DNA from: Pseudogemmobacter humi
Lineage (GTDB): Bacteria; Pseudomonadota; Alphaproteobacteria; Rhodobacterales; Rhodobacteraceae
Reading direction: 5' to 3'
DNA length: 64,000 nt
Assembly (NCBI RefSeq): GCF_900609055.1
Contig: NZ_UXAW01000075.1
Coordinates: forward strand, 1 to 64,000
A program made the position numbers and the translations under genes. Of the stretch, positions 9,382 through 17,553 are shown in pieces; the first letter of the stretch is position 1; the number at the start of each line of letters is the position of its first letter. A model generated the notes under the pieces. That model had not been told where the DNA came from, searched no databases, and saw only the letters and a program-made list of their open reading frames with translations.

Positions 9382-9426
9382 CAAATTCCTTCAAAGGAAT
9401 TTGCAAAAATCTTCGAAGATTTTTGC
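9382..9426. repeat. Double-palindrome intergenic element, copy 1
   Basis: Two adjacent palindromes: CAAATTCCTT/AAGGAATTTG (9382-9403) and GCAAAAATCTTC/GAAGATTTTTGC (9403-9426). It lies immediately after the ndk stop, before the ndk terminator. Related copies are at 30738-30784 and 44953-44998. Confidence 0.8.
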
Positions 9427-9428
9427 GC

Positions 9429-9851
9429 TCAGCCGACCAGTTCGAGACCCGAGAAGAAGAAGGCGATCTCGCGCGCGGCCGAAGCCTCGCTGTCCGAGCC
9501 ATGGACCGAGTTCTCGCCCTTCGACAGCGCGAATTCCTTGCGGATGGTGCCGGCATCGGCCTGGGCCGGATCGGTCGCGCCCATCACTTCGCGGTTCTTC
9601 GCGATGGCGCCCTCGCCCTCCAGCACCTGCACCACGACCGGCTCGGACGCCATGAACGCGCAAAGCTCGCCGTAGAACGGGCGTTCGCTGTGCTCGGCGT
9701 AGAATGCGCCGGCCTGCTTGTCCGACAGGTGGATGCGTTTCGAGGCGACGACGCGCAGACCGGCGTCCTCGAATTTGGCGACGATCTTGCCGGTCAGGTT
9801 GCGTTTGGTGGCATCGGGTTTGATGATCGAAAGGGTGCGTTCGACGGCCAT
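9429..9851 (-). CDS. ndk: Nucleoside diphosphate kinase
   Basis: A 140-residue cytosolic enzyme transferring the gamma-phosphate between NTPs and NDPs through a phosphohistidine. Seen: N-terminal [11 protein letters not shown], the [10 protein letters not shown] segment and the active-site NSVHGSDS with His117. The ATG at 9851 is chosen (MAVERTLS) because it matches family length and sits behind GAGAGG. It is convergent with cueR, with a double-palindrome element and a terminator between them. Confidence 0.97.
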   Translation of the reverse strand: MAVERTLSIIKPDATKRNLTGKIVAKFEDAGLRVVASKRIHLSDKQAGAFYAEHSERPFYGELCAFMASEPVVVQVLEGEGAIAKNREVMGATDPAQADAGTIRKEFALSKGENSVHGSDSEASAAREIAFFFSGLELVG

Positions 9852-9997
9852 GAGCCTCTCCATGGGTTGGGGCCGGATCGCGGCCCGAATTCGTGAGCGG
9901 GCTGCTAGCACGGGGCGGAGGCGAAGAAAAGTGGGGGCCCCGTCCATCGGTTTCCCGAACCGATGGCGAAACCGACGGCCGACCCGGGATAGTCAGA

Positions 9998-10050
9998 GAC
10001 AGAAAATAAGCAAAGCGCGCAGGTCATTTTCTGTCCTTAAATATCCCCGC
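9998..10050. repeat. Inverted repeat plus dispersed TTTTCTGTC element
   Basis: Arms GACAGAAAAT (9998-10007) and ATTTTCTGTC (10026-10035) can form a 10-bp stem with an 18-base loop. The right arm belongs to a 27-base segment (10024-10050) that recurs at 37367-37393 with two differences. It leads into AAATATCCCCGCCGGAGGC, a relative of the other intergenic repeats. Confidence 0.65.
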
Positions 10051-10132
10051 CGGAGGCATTCGCGCCTGCAAGGCGCGGACAACTTCTTACGCCCGGTTGA
10101 CCTTGCCCCGGGGCCAGGGCAAGCCGGGCGCC

Positions 10133-11983
10133 ATGCTCAGGATCTCGGACATCAGCTATTCCGTCGAGGGCCGTCCATTGTTCGACGGCGCCTCGGCCAC
10201 GATTCCCACCGGCCACAAGGTGGGCCTCGTCGGCAGGAACGGCGCCGGCAAGACGACCTTGTTCCGGCTGATCCGGGGCGAACTCGCGCTGGAAGGCGGC
10301 GAGATCGTTTTGCCCGCCCGTGCGAAGATCGGCGGCGTGGCGCAGGAGGTGCCGGCCTCTGAGGATACCCTGCTCGACACGGTGCTTGCCGCCGATACCG
10401 AACGCGCCGCTCTGATGGCCGAGGCCGGGACCGCCGAGGACCCCGGCCGGATCGCCGCGATCCAGGCCCGACTCGCGGACATCGACGCCTGGTCGGCCGA
10501 GGCCCGCGCCAGCGCCATCCTGCGCGGCCTCGGGTTCGAGCCCGACCAGCAGCTCATGCCCTGTTCGGCCTTCTCGGGCGGCTGGCGGATGCGGGTCGCG
10601 CTGGCGGGGGTGCTGTTCGCGCAGCCCGACCTCTTGCTGCTCGACGAGCCGACCAACTATCTCGACCTGGAAGGCGCGCTCTGGCTGGAAGGCTATCTCC
10701 AGAAATACCCCCACAGCGTCATCATCATCAGCCATGACCGGGGCCTCCTGAACCGCGCCGTCCAGGGCATCCTGCATCTCGACAACCGCAAGCTGACCTA
10801 CTGGCAGGGCGGCTACGACCAGTTCGCCCGCCAGATGGCCGAGCGCCGCGCCGTCCAGGCCGCCGAGGCGAAGAAGGTCGAGGCCCGCCGCGCCCATCTG
10901 CAAAGTTTCGTCGACCGTTTCAAGGCCAAGGCGACCAAGGCCGCCCAGGCCCAGAGCCGGGTCAAGATGCTGGAAAAGCTGACCCCGATCACCGCCCCCG
11001 AGGAAGCCGCGAAGACCGTCTTCACCTTCCCCGAACCCGAGGAACTCTCGCCCCCCATTCTGACGCTCGACGGCGCCTCGGTCGGCTATGGCGGACCGCC
11101 GGTCCTGCGGCGGCTGGCCTTGCGCATCGACCAGGACGACCGGATCGCGCTTCTGGGCCGCAACGGCGAGGGGAAATCGACGCTCTCGAAACTGCTCGCC
11201 GGCAAGCTGCGCGAAAGCGAGGGGCGCGTGACGCGCTCGTCGAAGCTGCGGATCGGCTATTTCGCCCAGCATCAGGTGGACGAGTTGGTGGTCTCGGACA
11301 CGCCTTTGCAGCATGTCCAGCGGCTGCGCCCGGAAGAACATCAGTCGAAACTGCGCGCGCGGCTGGCGGGTTTCGGCCTCGGCGCCGATCAGGCCGAGAC
11401 CGCGGTCGGGCGGCTTTCGGGCGGACAGAAAGCGCGGCTGTCCTTGTTGCTCGCCACCATCGACGCGCCGCATCTCCTGATCCTCGACGAGCCGACGAAC
11501 CATCTCGACATCCAGTCGCGCGAGGCGCTGGTCGAGGCGCTGACCGAATATTCCGGCGCGGTGATCCTCGTTTCCCACGACATGCACCTCCTCAGCCTCG
11601 TCGCCGACCGGCTCTGGCTGGTCAGAGGCGGCCAGGTCGCGCCCTTCACCGGCGATCTGGAGGACTACCGCCGCCTGCTCATGACCCCGGACGAGCCCGC
11701 GAAACCGCTGCGGCCGAAGGCGGAAAAGCCGAAGGCCGCAGGGCGCGAGGAAATGCTGGCGCTGAAGGCCGAACTGCGCAAATGCGAGGAGCGGCTGGCA
11801 AAGCTGGAGGAGATGCGCGGAAAGCTCGCCGACAAGCTCGCCGATCCCGCGCTGTACGAGGACGGGCGCGCGGGCGATCTGGAGGTCTGGAACCGCAAAT
11901 ATGCCGAAGTGGCCGAGGCGATCACCCGCGCCGAATCGCTGTGGATGGCCGCGCAGGAGAACCTTGAGAAAGCGAATTCCTGA
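10133..11983 (+). CDS. ABC-F family ATPase (Uup/YheS-like)
   Basis: A 616-residue soluble ABC protein with two nucleotide-binding domains and no membrane segment, the layout of ABC-F translation factors. Seen: Walker A GRNGAGKTT (about residue 35) and GRNGEGKST, signatures FSGGWRMRVALA and LSGGQKARLSLLL, Walker B LLLLDEPTNYLD and LLILDEPTNHLD, the charged linker between domains, and a C-terminal coiled coil (about residues 540-610). Such proteins act at the ribosomal E site or in related quality control. The start at 10133 is chosen because MLRISDISYSVEGRPLF begins the first domain directly. Exact paralogue identity is not settled. Confidence 0.93.
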   Translation: MLRISDISYSVEGRPLFDGASATIPTGHKVGLVGRNGAGKTTLFRLIRGELALEGGEIVLPARAKIGGVAQEVPASEDTLLDTVLAADTERAALMAEAGTAEDPGRIAAIQARLADIDAWSAEARASAILRGLGFEPDQQLMPCSAFSGGWRMRVALAGVLFAQPDLLLLDEPTNYLDLEGALWLEGYLQKYPHSVIIISHDRGLLNRAVQGILHLDNRKLTYWQGGYDQFARQMAERRAVQAAEAKKVEARRAHLQSFVDRFKAKATKAAQAQSRVKMLEKLTPITAPEEAAKTVFTFPEPEELSPPILTLDGASVGYGGPPVLRRLALRIDQDDRIALLGRNGEGKSTLSKLLAGKLRESEGRVTRSSKLRIGYFAQHQVDELVVSDTPLQHVQRLRPEEHQSKLRARLAGFGLGADQAETAVGRLSGGQKARLSLLLATIDAPHLLILDEPTNHLDIQSREALVEALTEYSGAVILVSHDMHLLSLVADRLWLVRGGQVAPFTGDLEDYRRLLMTPDEPAKPLRPKAEKPKAAGREEMLALKAELRKCEERLAKLEEMRGKLADKLADPALYEDGRAGDLEVWNRKYAEVAEAITRAESLWMAAQENLEKANS

Positions 11984-12111
11984 ATCCGGCGCAGAGACCA
12001 ACGGTCTCTGTTCGATATTGCACAGATAAACCGGATTGAAATTCTTCCGGTGCGGTAAGACATAGAGTGCAGCGAAATCGCCGCGCTGCGGCAGAACCGA
12101 AGGCAAATCCT

Positions 12112-12711
12112 ATGTCGAATGTGATCGAACATCTCCGCACCCGCCGCACCCAATATGCGCTCGGCCGCAATGTCGCGCTGCCGAAAGACGAGATCGAGGC
12201 GCTGATCAAAGAGGCGATCCGGCTCGCGCCCTCGTCGTTCAACTCGCAAAGCTCGCGCGCGGTGATCCTGTTCGGCGCCGAAAGCGAGAAGGTCTGGTCG
12301 CTGATCGGGGCGGAACTGCGCAAGATCGTTCCGGCCGATCAGTTCGCGCCGACCGAGGCCAAGATGAAGAGCTTCGCCGCCGGGATCGGCACGGTGCTGT
12401 TCTACGAGGACCAGGCCACGATCAAGGGCCTGCAAGAGAACTTCCCGCTCTATGCCGACGCCTTCCCGGGCTTCTCGATGCATTCGGCCGGCATGGCGCA
12501 GCTCGCGGTCTGGACCGCCCTGGCCGAGAAGGGCATCGGCGCCAGCCTCCAGCATTACAGCCCGATCGCCGATGCGGCGCTGGCGGATGCCTTCGACATT
12601 CCCGCAAGCTGGAAGCTCCAGGCCCAGATGCCCTTCGGCTCGAACGAGGCGGGCTTTCAGGACAAGACCTTCATGGCCGACGAAGAGCGTTTCATCACCC
12701 GCGGCAAGTGA
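12112..12711 (+). CDS. Nitroreductase family protein
   Basis: A 199-residue flavin-dependent NAD(P)H oxidoreductase-like protein. Seen: the RRTQYALG start, the FMN-binding APSSFNSQSSR segment (about residues 42-52) and the G-I-G-ASLQHYS block near 145, a pattern of the YdgI/HBN1 nitroreductase subgroup. It would be an FMN-binding cytosolic homodimer; the natural substrate is unknown. The start at 12112 (MSNVIEHLRTRR) is preferred on family length; the SD is weak. It is a single-gene unit with its own terminator. Confidence 0.9.
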   Translation: MSNVIEHLRTRRTQYALGRNVALPKDEIEALIKEAIRLAPSSFNSQSSRAVILFGAESEKVWSLIGAELRKIVPADQFAPTEAKMKSFAAGIGTVLFYEDQATIKGLQENFPLYADAFPGFSMHSAGMAQLAVWTALAEKGIGASLQHYSPIADAALADAFDIPASWKLQAQMPFGSNEAGFQDKTFMADEERFITRGK

Positions 12712-12736
12712 TTTCACCGCCGGCGTCACGAGTGAC

Positions 12737-12763
12737 CGGGGAAGGCGCCGCCTTCCCCGTTTT
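12737..12763 (+). terminator. Rho-independent terminator of the nitroreductase gene
   Basis: Perfect 9-bp stem CGGGGAAGG/CCTTCCCCG, 5-base loop, followed by TTTTC. It lies 26 bases past the stop codon. Confidence 0.85.
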
Positions 12764-12793
12764 CATCTTTGCAACATCCGCCCGCTTCCCCGC

Positions 12794-12855
12794 CGCTCAT
12801 CGGCCCTTACGGGCCTCTTCGCTGGCGATGACGCCCGTAAGGGCGGAAGAGCGCC
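12794..12855. repeat. 62-bp structured intergenic element, copy A
   Basis: Starts CGCTCATCGG and ends GGAAGAGCGCC. It contains hairpin 1 (GGCCC/GGGCC, loop TTAC) and hairpin 2 (CGCCC/GGGCG, loop GTAA). Copy B at 28561-28622 has the same length, and hairpin 1 differs there by two compensatory base-pair changes. CTCTTC (12815-12820) can also pair with GAAGAG (12846-12851) around hairpin 2. Confidence 0.8.
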
Positions 12856-12924
12856 GCCGCGGATACAGCCCCTGACGCAAGGGCCCGGGCTTGGCCCCGA
12901 CCGCGATCCGGCCTATCCTCGGCC

Positions 12925-13557
12925 ATGGACAGCGCCTTTCTCATCACCGCCTTCGCCACGCTTTTCGTGGTGATCGACCCGCCGGGGCTGATCCCGCTGT
13001 TCATCGCGCTCACCCGCGGGATGGATGCCGGGCACCGCCGCGCCATGGCGCGCCGCGCCTGCCTGATCGCCGCGGCGTTGCTTCTGGTCTTCGGCCTGTT
13101 CGGCGAGGCGATCCTCGGCTTCATCGGCATCTCGATGCCCGCCTTCCGCATCGCCGGCGGGATTCTGCTGTTCCTGACCGCCCTCGACATGCTGTTCGAG
13201 CGCCGCACGCAGCGCCGCGAGGGCCAGCAGCCCGACCCCGACCACGACCCCTCGGTCTTCCCGCTGGCGACGCCGCTGATCGCGGGGCCCGGCGCCATCG
13301 CCACCATGATCCTGCTGATGGGCCAGGCCGGCCCCGACTGGAGCGCGCACTGGCCCGCGAAGCTCGCCGTGATCGGGCTGCTGGCGGCGATCATGCTGGT
13401 CACATTCCTGTTCCTGCTGGCGGCCCCGCCGATCGAGCGGCTGATGGGCCGCACCGGCACGGTGGTGATCACCCGGCTTCTGGGGATGCTTCTGGCCGCG
13501 CTCTCGGTGCAGTTCGTGATCGACGGTGTGCGTCAGACCGGTCTGATCGCGGGCTGA
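12925..13557 (+). CDS. MarC family integral membrane protein
   Basis: A 210-residue inner-membrane protein with six predicted helices, of the MarC/YhgN family. Seen: the opening LITAFATLFVVIDPPGLIPLFIAL (quoted in part: FVVIDPPGLIPLF), a second half with PLATPLIAGPGAIATMILL, and polar loops between. The P-x-G-x-P motifs in both repeats are family hallmarks. The transported substrate is unknown; an early link to multiple antibiotic resistance has not held up. No clear SD precedes the ATG. It stands between the 62-bp element and the retropepsin gene. Confidence 0.92.
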   Translation: MDSAFLITAFATLFVVIDPPGLIPLFIALTRGMDAGHRRAMARRACLIAAALLLVFGLFGEAILGFIGISMPAFRIAGGILLFLTALDMLFERRTQRREGQQPDPDHDPSVFPLATPLIAGPGAIATMILLMGQAGPDWSAHWPAKLAVIGLLAAIMLVTFLFLLAAPPIERLMGRTGTVVITRLLGMLLAALSVQFVIDGVRQTGLIAG

Positions 13558-13612
13558 ACCCCTTCCCCAGGGCGCCGCTTTCCCCCATATCTGGCGCAAA
13601 GGAGACCCCCGG

Positions 13613-14188
13613 ATGGACGCAGAACTCTGGCCTCGCCTCGCCTATCTCGCGCTTTTGCTGATGGCGGTGGGCGGATGGGTGATGGTGGAATACCGCGGCC
13701 GCATGGGCCAGGCCCTGCGCACGGCCGCCGCCTGGGGGCTGATCTTCACCGGGCTGATGGCGGGCTACGGGCTGTGGGACGACATCCGCACCGACACCCG
13801 CCCGCGCCAGATGGCAACCGAAGGGGGCGAGATGGCTTTGCGCCGCGCCGCCGACGGCCATTTCTACGCCGCGCTCGACATCGGCGGCACCGAGGTCTTC
13901 TTCATGGCCGATACCGGCGCCACCAATATGGTGCTGTCGCGGCGCGACGCCGAACGGCTGGGCTTCGCCCCCGGGGATCTGCGCTTCCTCGGCGAGGCCA
14001 TGACCGCGAACGGCGTGGTGCGCACCGCCCGCGTCACGCTCGACGAAGTGACCTTCGGCCCCTTCACCGACCACAGCCTGCCGGCTTACGTCAACGAAGG
14101 CGCGATGGACGGCTCGCTTCTCGGCATGGAATATCTGCGCCGCTTCGACATCCGCATCGAGGGCGACCGGATGATCCTCAGCCGCTGA
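13613..14188 (+). CDS. Membrane-anchored retropepsin-like aspartic protease (TIGR02281)
   Basis: A 191-residue protein with two N-terminal membrane helices (about residues 8-25 and 36-55) and a periplasmic single-domain aspartic protease. Seen: the catalytic MADTGATNMVLS motif with Asp100 and the C-terminal GSLLGMEYLRRFDIRI flap region, both typical of the clan AA TIGR02281 family in Alphaproteobacteria. It would work as a homodimer, one Asp per chain. AAAGGAGA precedes the start. Its substrate is unknown. It is downstream of marC with a 55-base gap, possibly one transcript. Confidence 0.9.
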   Translation: MDAELWPRLAYLALLLMAVGGWVMVEYRGRMGQALRTAAAWGLIFTGLMAGYGLWDDIRTDTRPRQMATEGGEMALRRAADGHFYAALDIGGTEVFFMADTGATNMVLSRRDAERLGFAPGDLRFLGEAMTANGVVRTARVTLDEVTFGPFTDHSLPAYVNEGAMDGSLLGMEYLRRFDIRIEGDRMILSR

Positions 14189-14260
14189 AACACCCGCGCC
14201 GCCTGCCCCTTCCTCTTGCCGAAAATATCCCCGGCGCCCGCCGTCACGCGCGCGCCTGCC

Positions 14261-14300
14261 CCTTTCATCCTGACCCAAATACCCCCGCCGGAGGCATCCG
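14261..14300. repeat. Dispersed intergenic repeat (CTTTCATCCTGACCCAAATA family)
   Basis: The best-matching copy: CTTTCATCCTGACCCAAATA (14262-14281) followed by CCCCCGCCGGAGGCATCCG. It lies between the convergent retropepsin and holC genes. Related copies are at 3093-3150 and 23147-23175. Confidence 0.75.
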
Positions 14301-14303
14301 CCC

Positions 14304-14771
14304 TCAGCCGCCCGCGCCGCTTTCGGCCTTTTTCTCCCACCGCCCCGAAGCATCGGCCCAGTATTCCGCGGCCAGTCCCGCGGCGGTGACCGCCTTCCAT
14401 TCCGCCCGCGCGGCCTTCACCTGAGCCTCGTCGGCATCCTCGAACAGCAGCCAGACCCGCTCCATGCCGCGCGCCTCCTCCGGCTCGACCCGCACACCTG
14501 CAAGCAGCATCACCGCCCTGGCCCCGTTCACCGCCGCGCCCTCTCCCAGCAGCACCGGCTGATCGGCGTCATGCGGGCCGCCTTCCAGGCCATGCGGCAG
14601 GAACCCCTCTTCCGGGCGCAGCCAGAGCTGGCTGTCCAGCCGCTCCAGCCCCTCGCGCGAGGGGCCGCGCAGCATCACCCGCCAGCCCTGCGCCAGCGCC
14701 TGGCCAAGCAGCATCTGCGCCGCCTCGTCCAGCGCATGGCGCGTCAGGTGGTAGAACTTCACCGCCCCCAA
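14304..14771 (-). CDS. holC: DNA polymerase III chi subunit
   Basis: A 155-residue HolC protein: KFYHLTRHALDEAAQMLL at the start, the LWLRPEEGFLPHG segment and the C-terminal RxxWKxVTAAGLAAEYWAD block are typical of alphaproteobacterial chi. It links the clamp loader to SSB at the replication fork. The likely start is a TTG at 14771, 5 bases after the pepA stop, with GAGGGG 8 bases before it inside the pepA end; a GTG nine bases further in is the alternative. The close spacing to pepA indicates one transcript. Confidence 0.9.
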   Translation of the reverse strand: MGAVKFYHLTRHALDEAAQMLLGQALAQGWRVMLRGPSREGLERLDSQLWLRPEEGFLPHGLEGGPHDADQPVLLGEGAAVNGARAVMLLAGVRVEPEEARGMERVWLLFEDADEAQVKAARAEWKAVTAAGLAAEYWADASGRWEKKAESGAGG

Positions 14772-14776
14772 TGCGC

Positions 14777-16246
14777 TTACCCCTCGTAACGATCCGCGAT
14801 CAGCCGGTCGAGCGCGCGCACCCCCCAGCCGGTGGCGCCCTTCGGGCTGAGCGGCGTCCCGGCCTTGCTCCAGGCGGTGCCGGCGATGTCGAGATGGATC
14901 CAGGGCATGCCGGGCCGGATGAAACGGTGCAGGAACTGCGCCGCCGTCACCGATCCCGCCTCGCGGCCGCAGGAATTTCGCATATCGGCAAGGCGGCTTT
15001 TCAGCAGCGCATCATAGGCCTCGCCCAGAGGCATCCGCCAGGCGCCCTCGCCCTCGGCTTGGGCCGCGCGCAGGAAGGCGTTGCAGAACGTGTCGTCGTT
15101 CGAGAACACCCCGGTGTTCTCGGCCCCGAGCGCGACGATGATCGCGCCGGTCAGCGTGGCAAGGTCGATCACGCCGCGCGGGGAAAAGCGGTCCTGAGCA
15201 TACCAGAGCACATCGGCCAGCACGAGGCGGCCTTCGGCATCGGTGTTGATCACCTCGATCGTGTCGCCCTTCATCGAGCGCACCACATCGCCCGGGCGCT
15301 GTGCCTTGCCGTCGGGCATGTTCTCGACCAGCCCCACAAGGCCCACGACATTCGCCCGCGCCTTCCTGAGCGCGAGCGTGCGCATCACCCCCGCGACCGT
15401 GGCCGCGCCGCCCATATCCATCACCATGTCTTCCATCCCGGCGGCGGGCTTGAGCGAGACGCCCCCGGTGTCGAAACAGACGCCCTTGCCGACCAGCGCC
15501 AGCGGCGCCTCGCCTTTCGCGCCACCCTTCCACTGCATCACCACGACCTTCGACGGGCTTTCCGAGCCCTGGCCCACCGCCAGCAGCGCGCGCATCCCGA
15601 GTTTCGAGAGCTCCGCCTCCTCCAGCACCTCGACCTCAAGCCCGATCCCGCGCATCTCGGCGAGGCGGGTGGCGAATTCGGTGGTGGTCAGGACATTGGC
15701 GGGCTCGTTGACCAGATCGCGGGCGAAGAGCACACCATCCGCGCGGGCGCTCAGCGGGGCGGCCTCGTCGGCCAAGGCCCCGGGCTGACCCACGAGAAAG
15801 GCGACCTCGCCCGGCTCCCTGCTCTCGGCCGAGCGGTAGGTCTCGAACCCATAGGCGCGCAGGGTGAACCCCTCGGCGATCGCCGCCGCGCGCGGATGGC
15901 TTTCCGCCAGAACCGTCAGCGCCCGGTGGTCATGCGCCGCGCCGAGCGTGGCACCCGCCTTCCGCGCCGAAGCCGCATCGGTGCGCCGCGCCAGCCGCAC
16001 GAGATGCAACACGTCGCAGGCCAGACCCGCGGGGAAAGCCAGTTCCAGCCCCTCGCCGGGTTTCAGCTTCGCGAAAGCCTCCGAACTGACCGCCCGCGCA
16101 AGCGCGCCTTTCGCGGCCCGGTCGAGCCGGCGCGAAAGCGGCGACAGCGCGGCCCCCGCATCGGCGAAAACCGCGATGCGGCCCGCAAGAGCCGTCAGCG
16201 CCCCCGCATCGGCTTCCTGATACCGGATCTGAACTGGCTGCGACAT
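14777..16246 (-). CDS. pepA: Leucyl aminopeptidase (M17)
   Basis: A 489-residue dizinc leucyl aminopeptidase. The start at 16246 gives MSQPVQIRYQEADAG. Seen: an N-terminal macro-like domain (to about residue 160), then the catalytic domain with VGKGVCFDTGGVSLKP (metal-binding Lys/Asp), the NTDAEGRLVLAD signature, and GAIIVALGAENTGVFSN. The enzyme is hexameric and cytosolic, releasing N-terminal residues in peptide turnover. It is followed closely by holC, a pairing common in Proteobacteria, and is divergent from lptF. Confidence 0.97.
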   Translation of the reverse strand: MSQPVQIRYQEADAGALTALAGRIAVFADAGAALSPLSRRLDRAAKGALARAVSSEAFAKLKPGEGLELAFPAGLACDVLHLVRLARRTDAASARKAGATLGAAHDHRALTVLAESHPRAAAIAEGFTLRAYGFETYRSAESREPGEVAFLVGQPGALADEAAPLSARADGVLFARDLVNEPANVLTTTEFATRLAEMRGIGLEVEVLEEAELSKLGMRALLAVGQGSESPSKVVVMQWKGGAKGEAPLALVGKGVCFDTGGVSLKPAAGMEDMVMDMGGAATVAGVMRTLALRKARANVVGLVGLVENMPDGKAQRPGDVVRSMKGDTIEVINTDAEGRLVLADVLWYAQDRFSPRGVIDLATLTGAIIVALGAENTGVFSNDDTFCNAFLRAAQAEGEGAWRMPLGEAYDALLKSRLADMRNSCGREAGSVTAAQFLHRFIRPGMPWIHLDIAGTAWSKAGTPLSPKGATGWGVRALDRLIADRYEG

Positions 16247-16431
16247 TCGGTTGAATTCCCTTGCAAAAGTCTCTGGTCCCTCTGCCCGGTCCGCCCGACC
16301 GGCAAAGCCTTGCCGCAAAGCTAGTCCTGCCCGGCCCGCTTGGCCAGATATGAGTTTTACCCGGAACCGATTTCGGCTAGGGTCCGGCCCGAGCCGCAAG
16401 GCCCGCAACCCGAGATCCCCCCGAGAGTCCC

Positions 16432-17553
16432 TTGTCGAGATTCGACCGCTATCTTCTGTCCCAGTTTCTGGCCCTGTTCGGCTTTTTCAGCCTGGTGCTG
16501 GTGGCGGTCTATTGGGTCAACCGGGCCGTGGGCCTGTTCGATCAGCTGATCGGCGACGGGCAGTCGGCAATCGTGTTCGTGGAATTCTCGCTTTTGACGC
16601 TGCCGAACGTGATCCGGCTGGTGCTGCCGGTCTCGGCCTTCGCCGCCTGCCTTTACGCGGTGAACCGGCTGATGCAGGAATCGGAGCTGGTGGTGATGCA
16701 GGCCACCGGATTCTCGGCCTTCCGCCTTGCCCGCCCGGTCTTGTTCTTCGGGATCTGCGTGTTCTCGATGCAGATGGTTCTGACGAACCTTCTGGTGCCG
16801 ATGAGCCAGGCCCGGCTCTCGGAGCGCAGCGCCGAGATCGCCGGAAACATCACCTCGCGCTTTCTGAACGAGGGGCGCTTCATGCATCCCGCCGACGGCA
16901 TCACGCTTTATATCCGCGAGATCAGCCAGTTGGGCGAGCTGAACGACATCTTCCTCGCCGACGACCGGGCGGAATCCGAGCGGGTGATCTACACCGCCCG
17001 CCAGGCGCTGATCGTGCGCGGCGAGACGGCGCCGAAACTCGTCATGCTCGACGGCATGGCGCAAAGGATGAGCCGGGACGGCCACCGCCGCCTGTCGCTG
17101 ACCCGGTTCGCCGATTTCACCCTGGATATGGCCGGGATCATCGGCGGCAAGGACGGGCGGCTGAAAAGCCTGCGCGAGGTTTCCACCCTCGCGCTGCTGG
17201 CGGCGCCCCCCGCCTTGCAGGAGGAAACCGGCGCCAGCCGAGCGGCGCTGCTGGAGGAAGGCCACGGCCGGATCGCCACCGCGCTTCTGGGGCTGGCGGC
17301 GCCGCTTCTGGGCTTTGCCGCGCTGATGCTGGGGGGCTATTCGCGCTTCGGGTTGTGGCGGCAGATCGGCATCGCGGTTTTGCTGATCATCGGGCTGCAA
17401 CTGATCAACACCGCCGGCTCGGGCGCGGCACTGAAGGCCGACAACCGCTGGCCGCTGGTCTATGCCGCGCCGCTGGTCGGGGTGATCCTTGCAACGGTGC
17501 TGCTGTGGGTCGCCGGGCGGCCGCGGCGGCGGCCGAAAGGGGCCGCGGCATGA
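16432..17553 (+). CDS. lptF: LPS export permease LptF
   Basis: A 373-residue YjgP/YjgQ-family inner-membrane permease. Three N-terminal helices (about residues 10-120), a periplasmic beta-jellyroll (about 130-260) and three C-terminal helices (about 285-365) are visible from the hydrophobicity pattern. With LptG and the ATPase LptB (not in this window) it pulls lipopolysaccharide from the inner membrane. The start is TTG at 16432 (MSRFDRYLLSQF), with GAGAG upstream; no ATG fits the family N-terminus. Its last codon overlaps the lptG start. Confidence 0.95.
   Translation: MSRFDRYLLSQFLALFGFFSLVLVAVYWVNRAVGLFDQLIGDGQSAIVFVEFSLLTLPNVIRLVLPVSAFAACLYAVNRLMQESELVVMQATGFSAFRLARPVLFFGICVFSMQMVLTNLLVPMSQARLSERSAEIAGNITSRFLNEGRFMHPADGITLYIREISQLGELNDIFLADDRAESERVIYTARQALIVRGETAPKLVMLDGMAQRMSRDGHRRLSLTRFADFTLDMAGIIGGKDGRLKSLREVSTLALLAAPPALQEETGASRAALLEEGHGRIATALLGLAAPLLGFAALMLGGYSRFGLWRQIGIAVLLIIGLQLINTAGSGAALKADNRWPLVYAAPLVGVILATVLLWVAGRPRRRPKGAAA

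Noticed and set aside
10037-12106. 689-codon minus-strand frame across the ABC-F gene
   Set aside because: Shadow of the ABC-F ATPase, whose Walker and signature motifs are complete on the plus strand.
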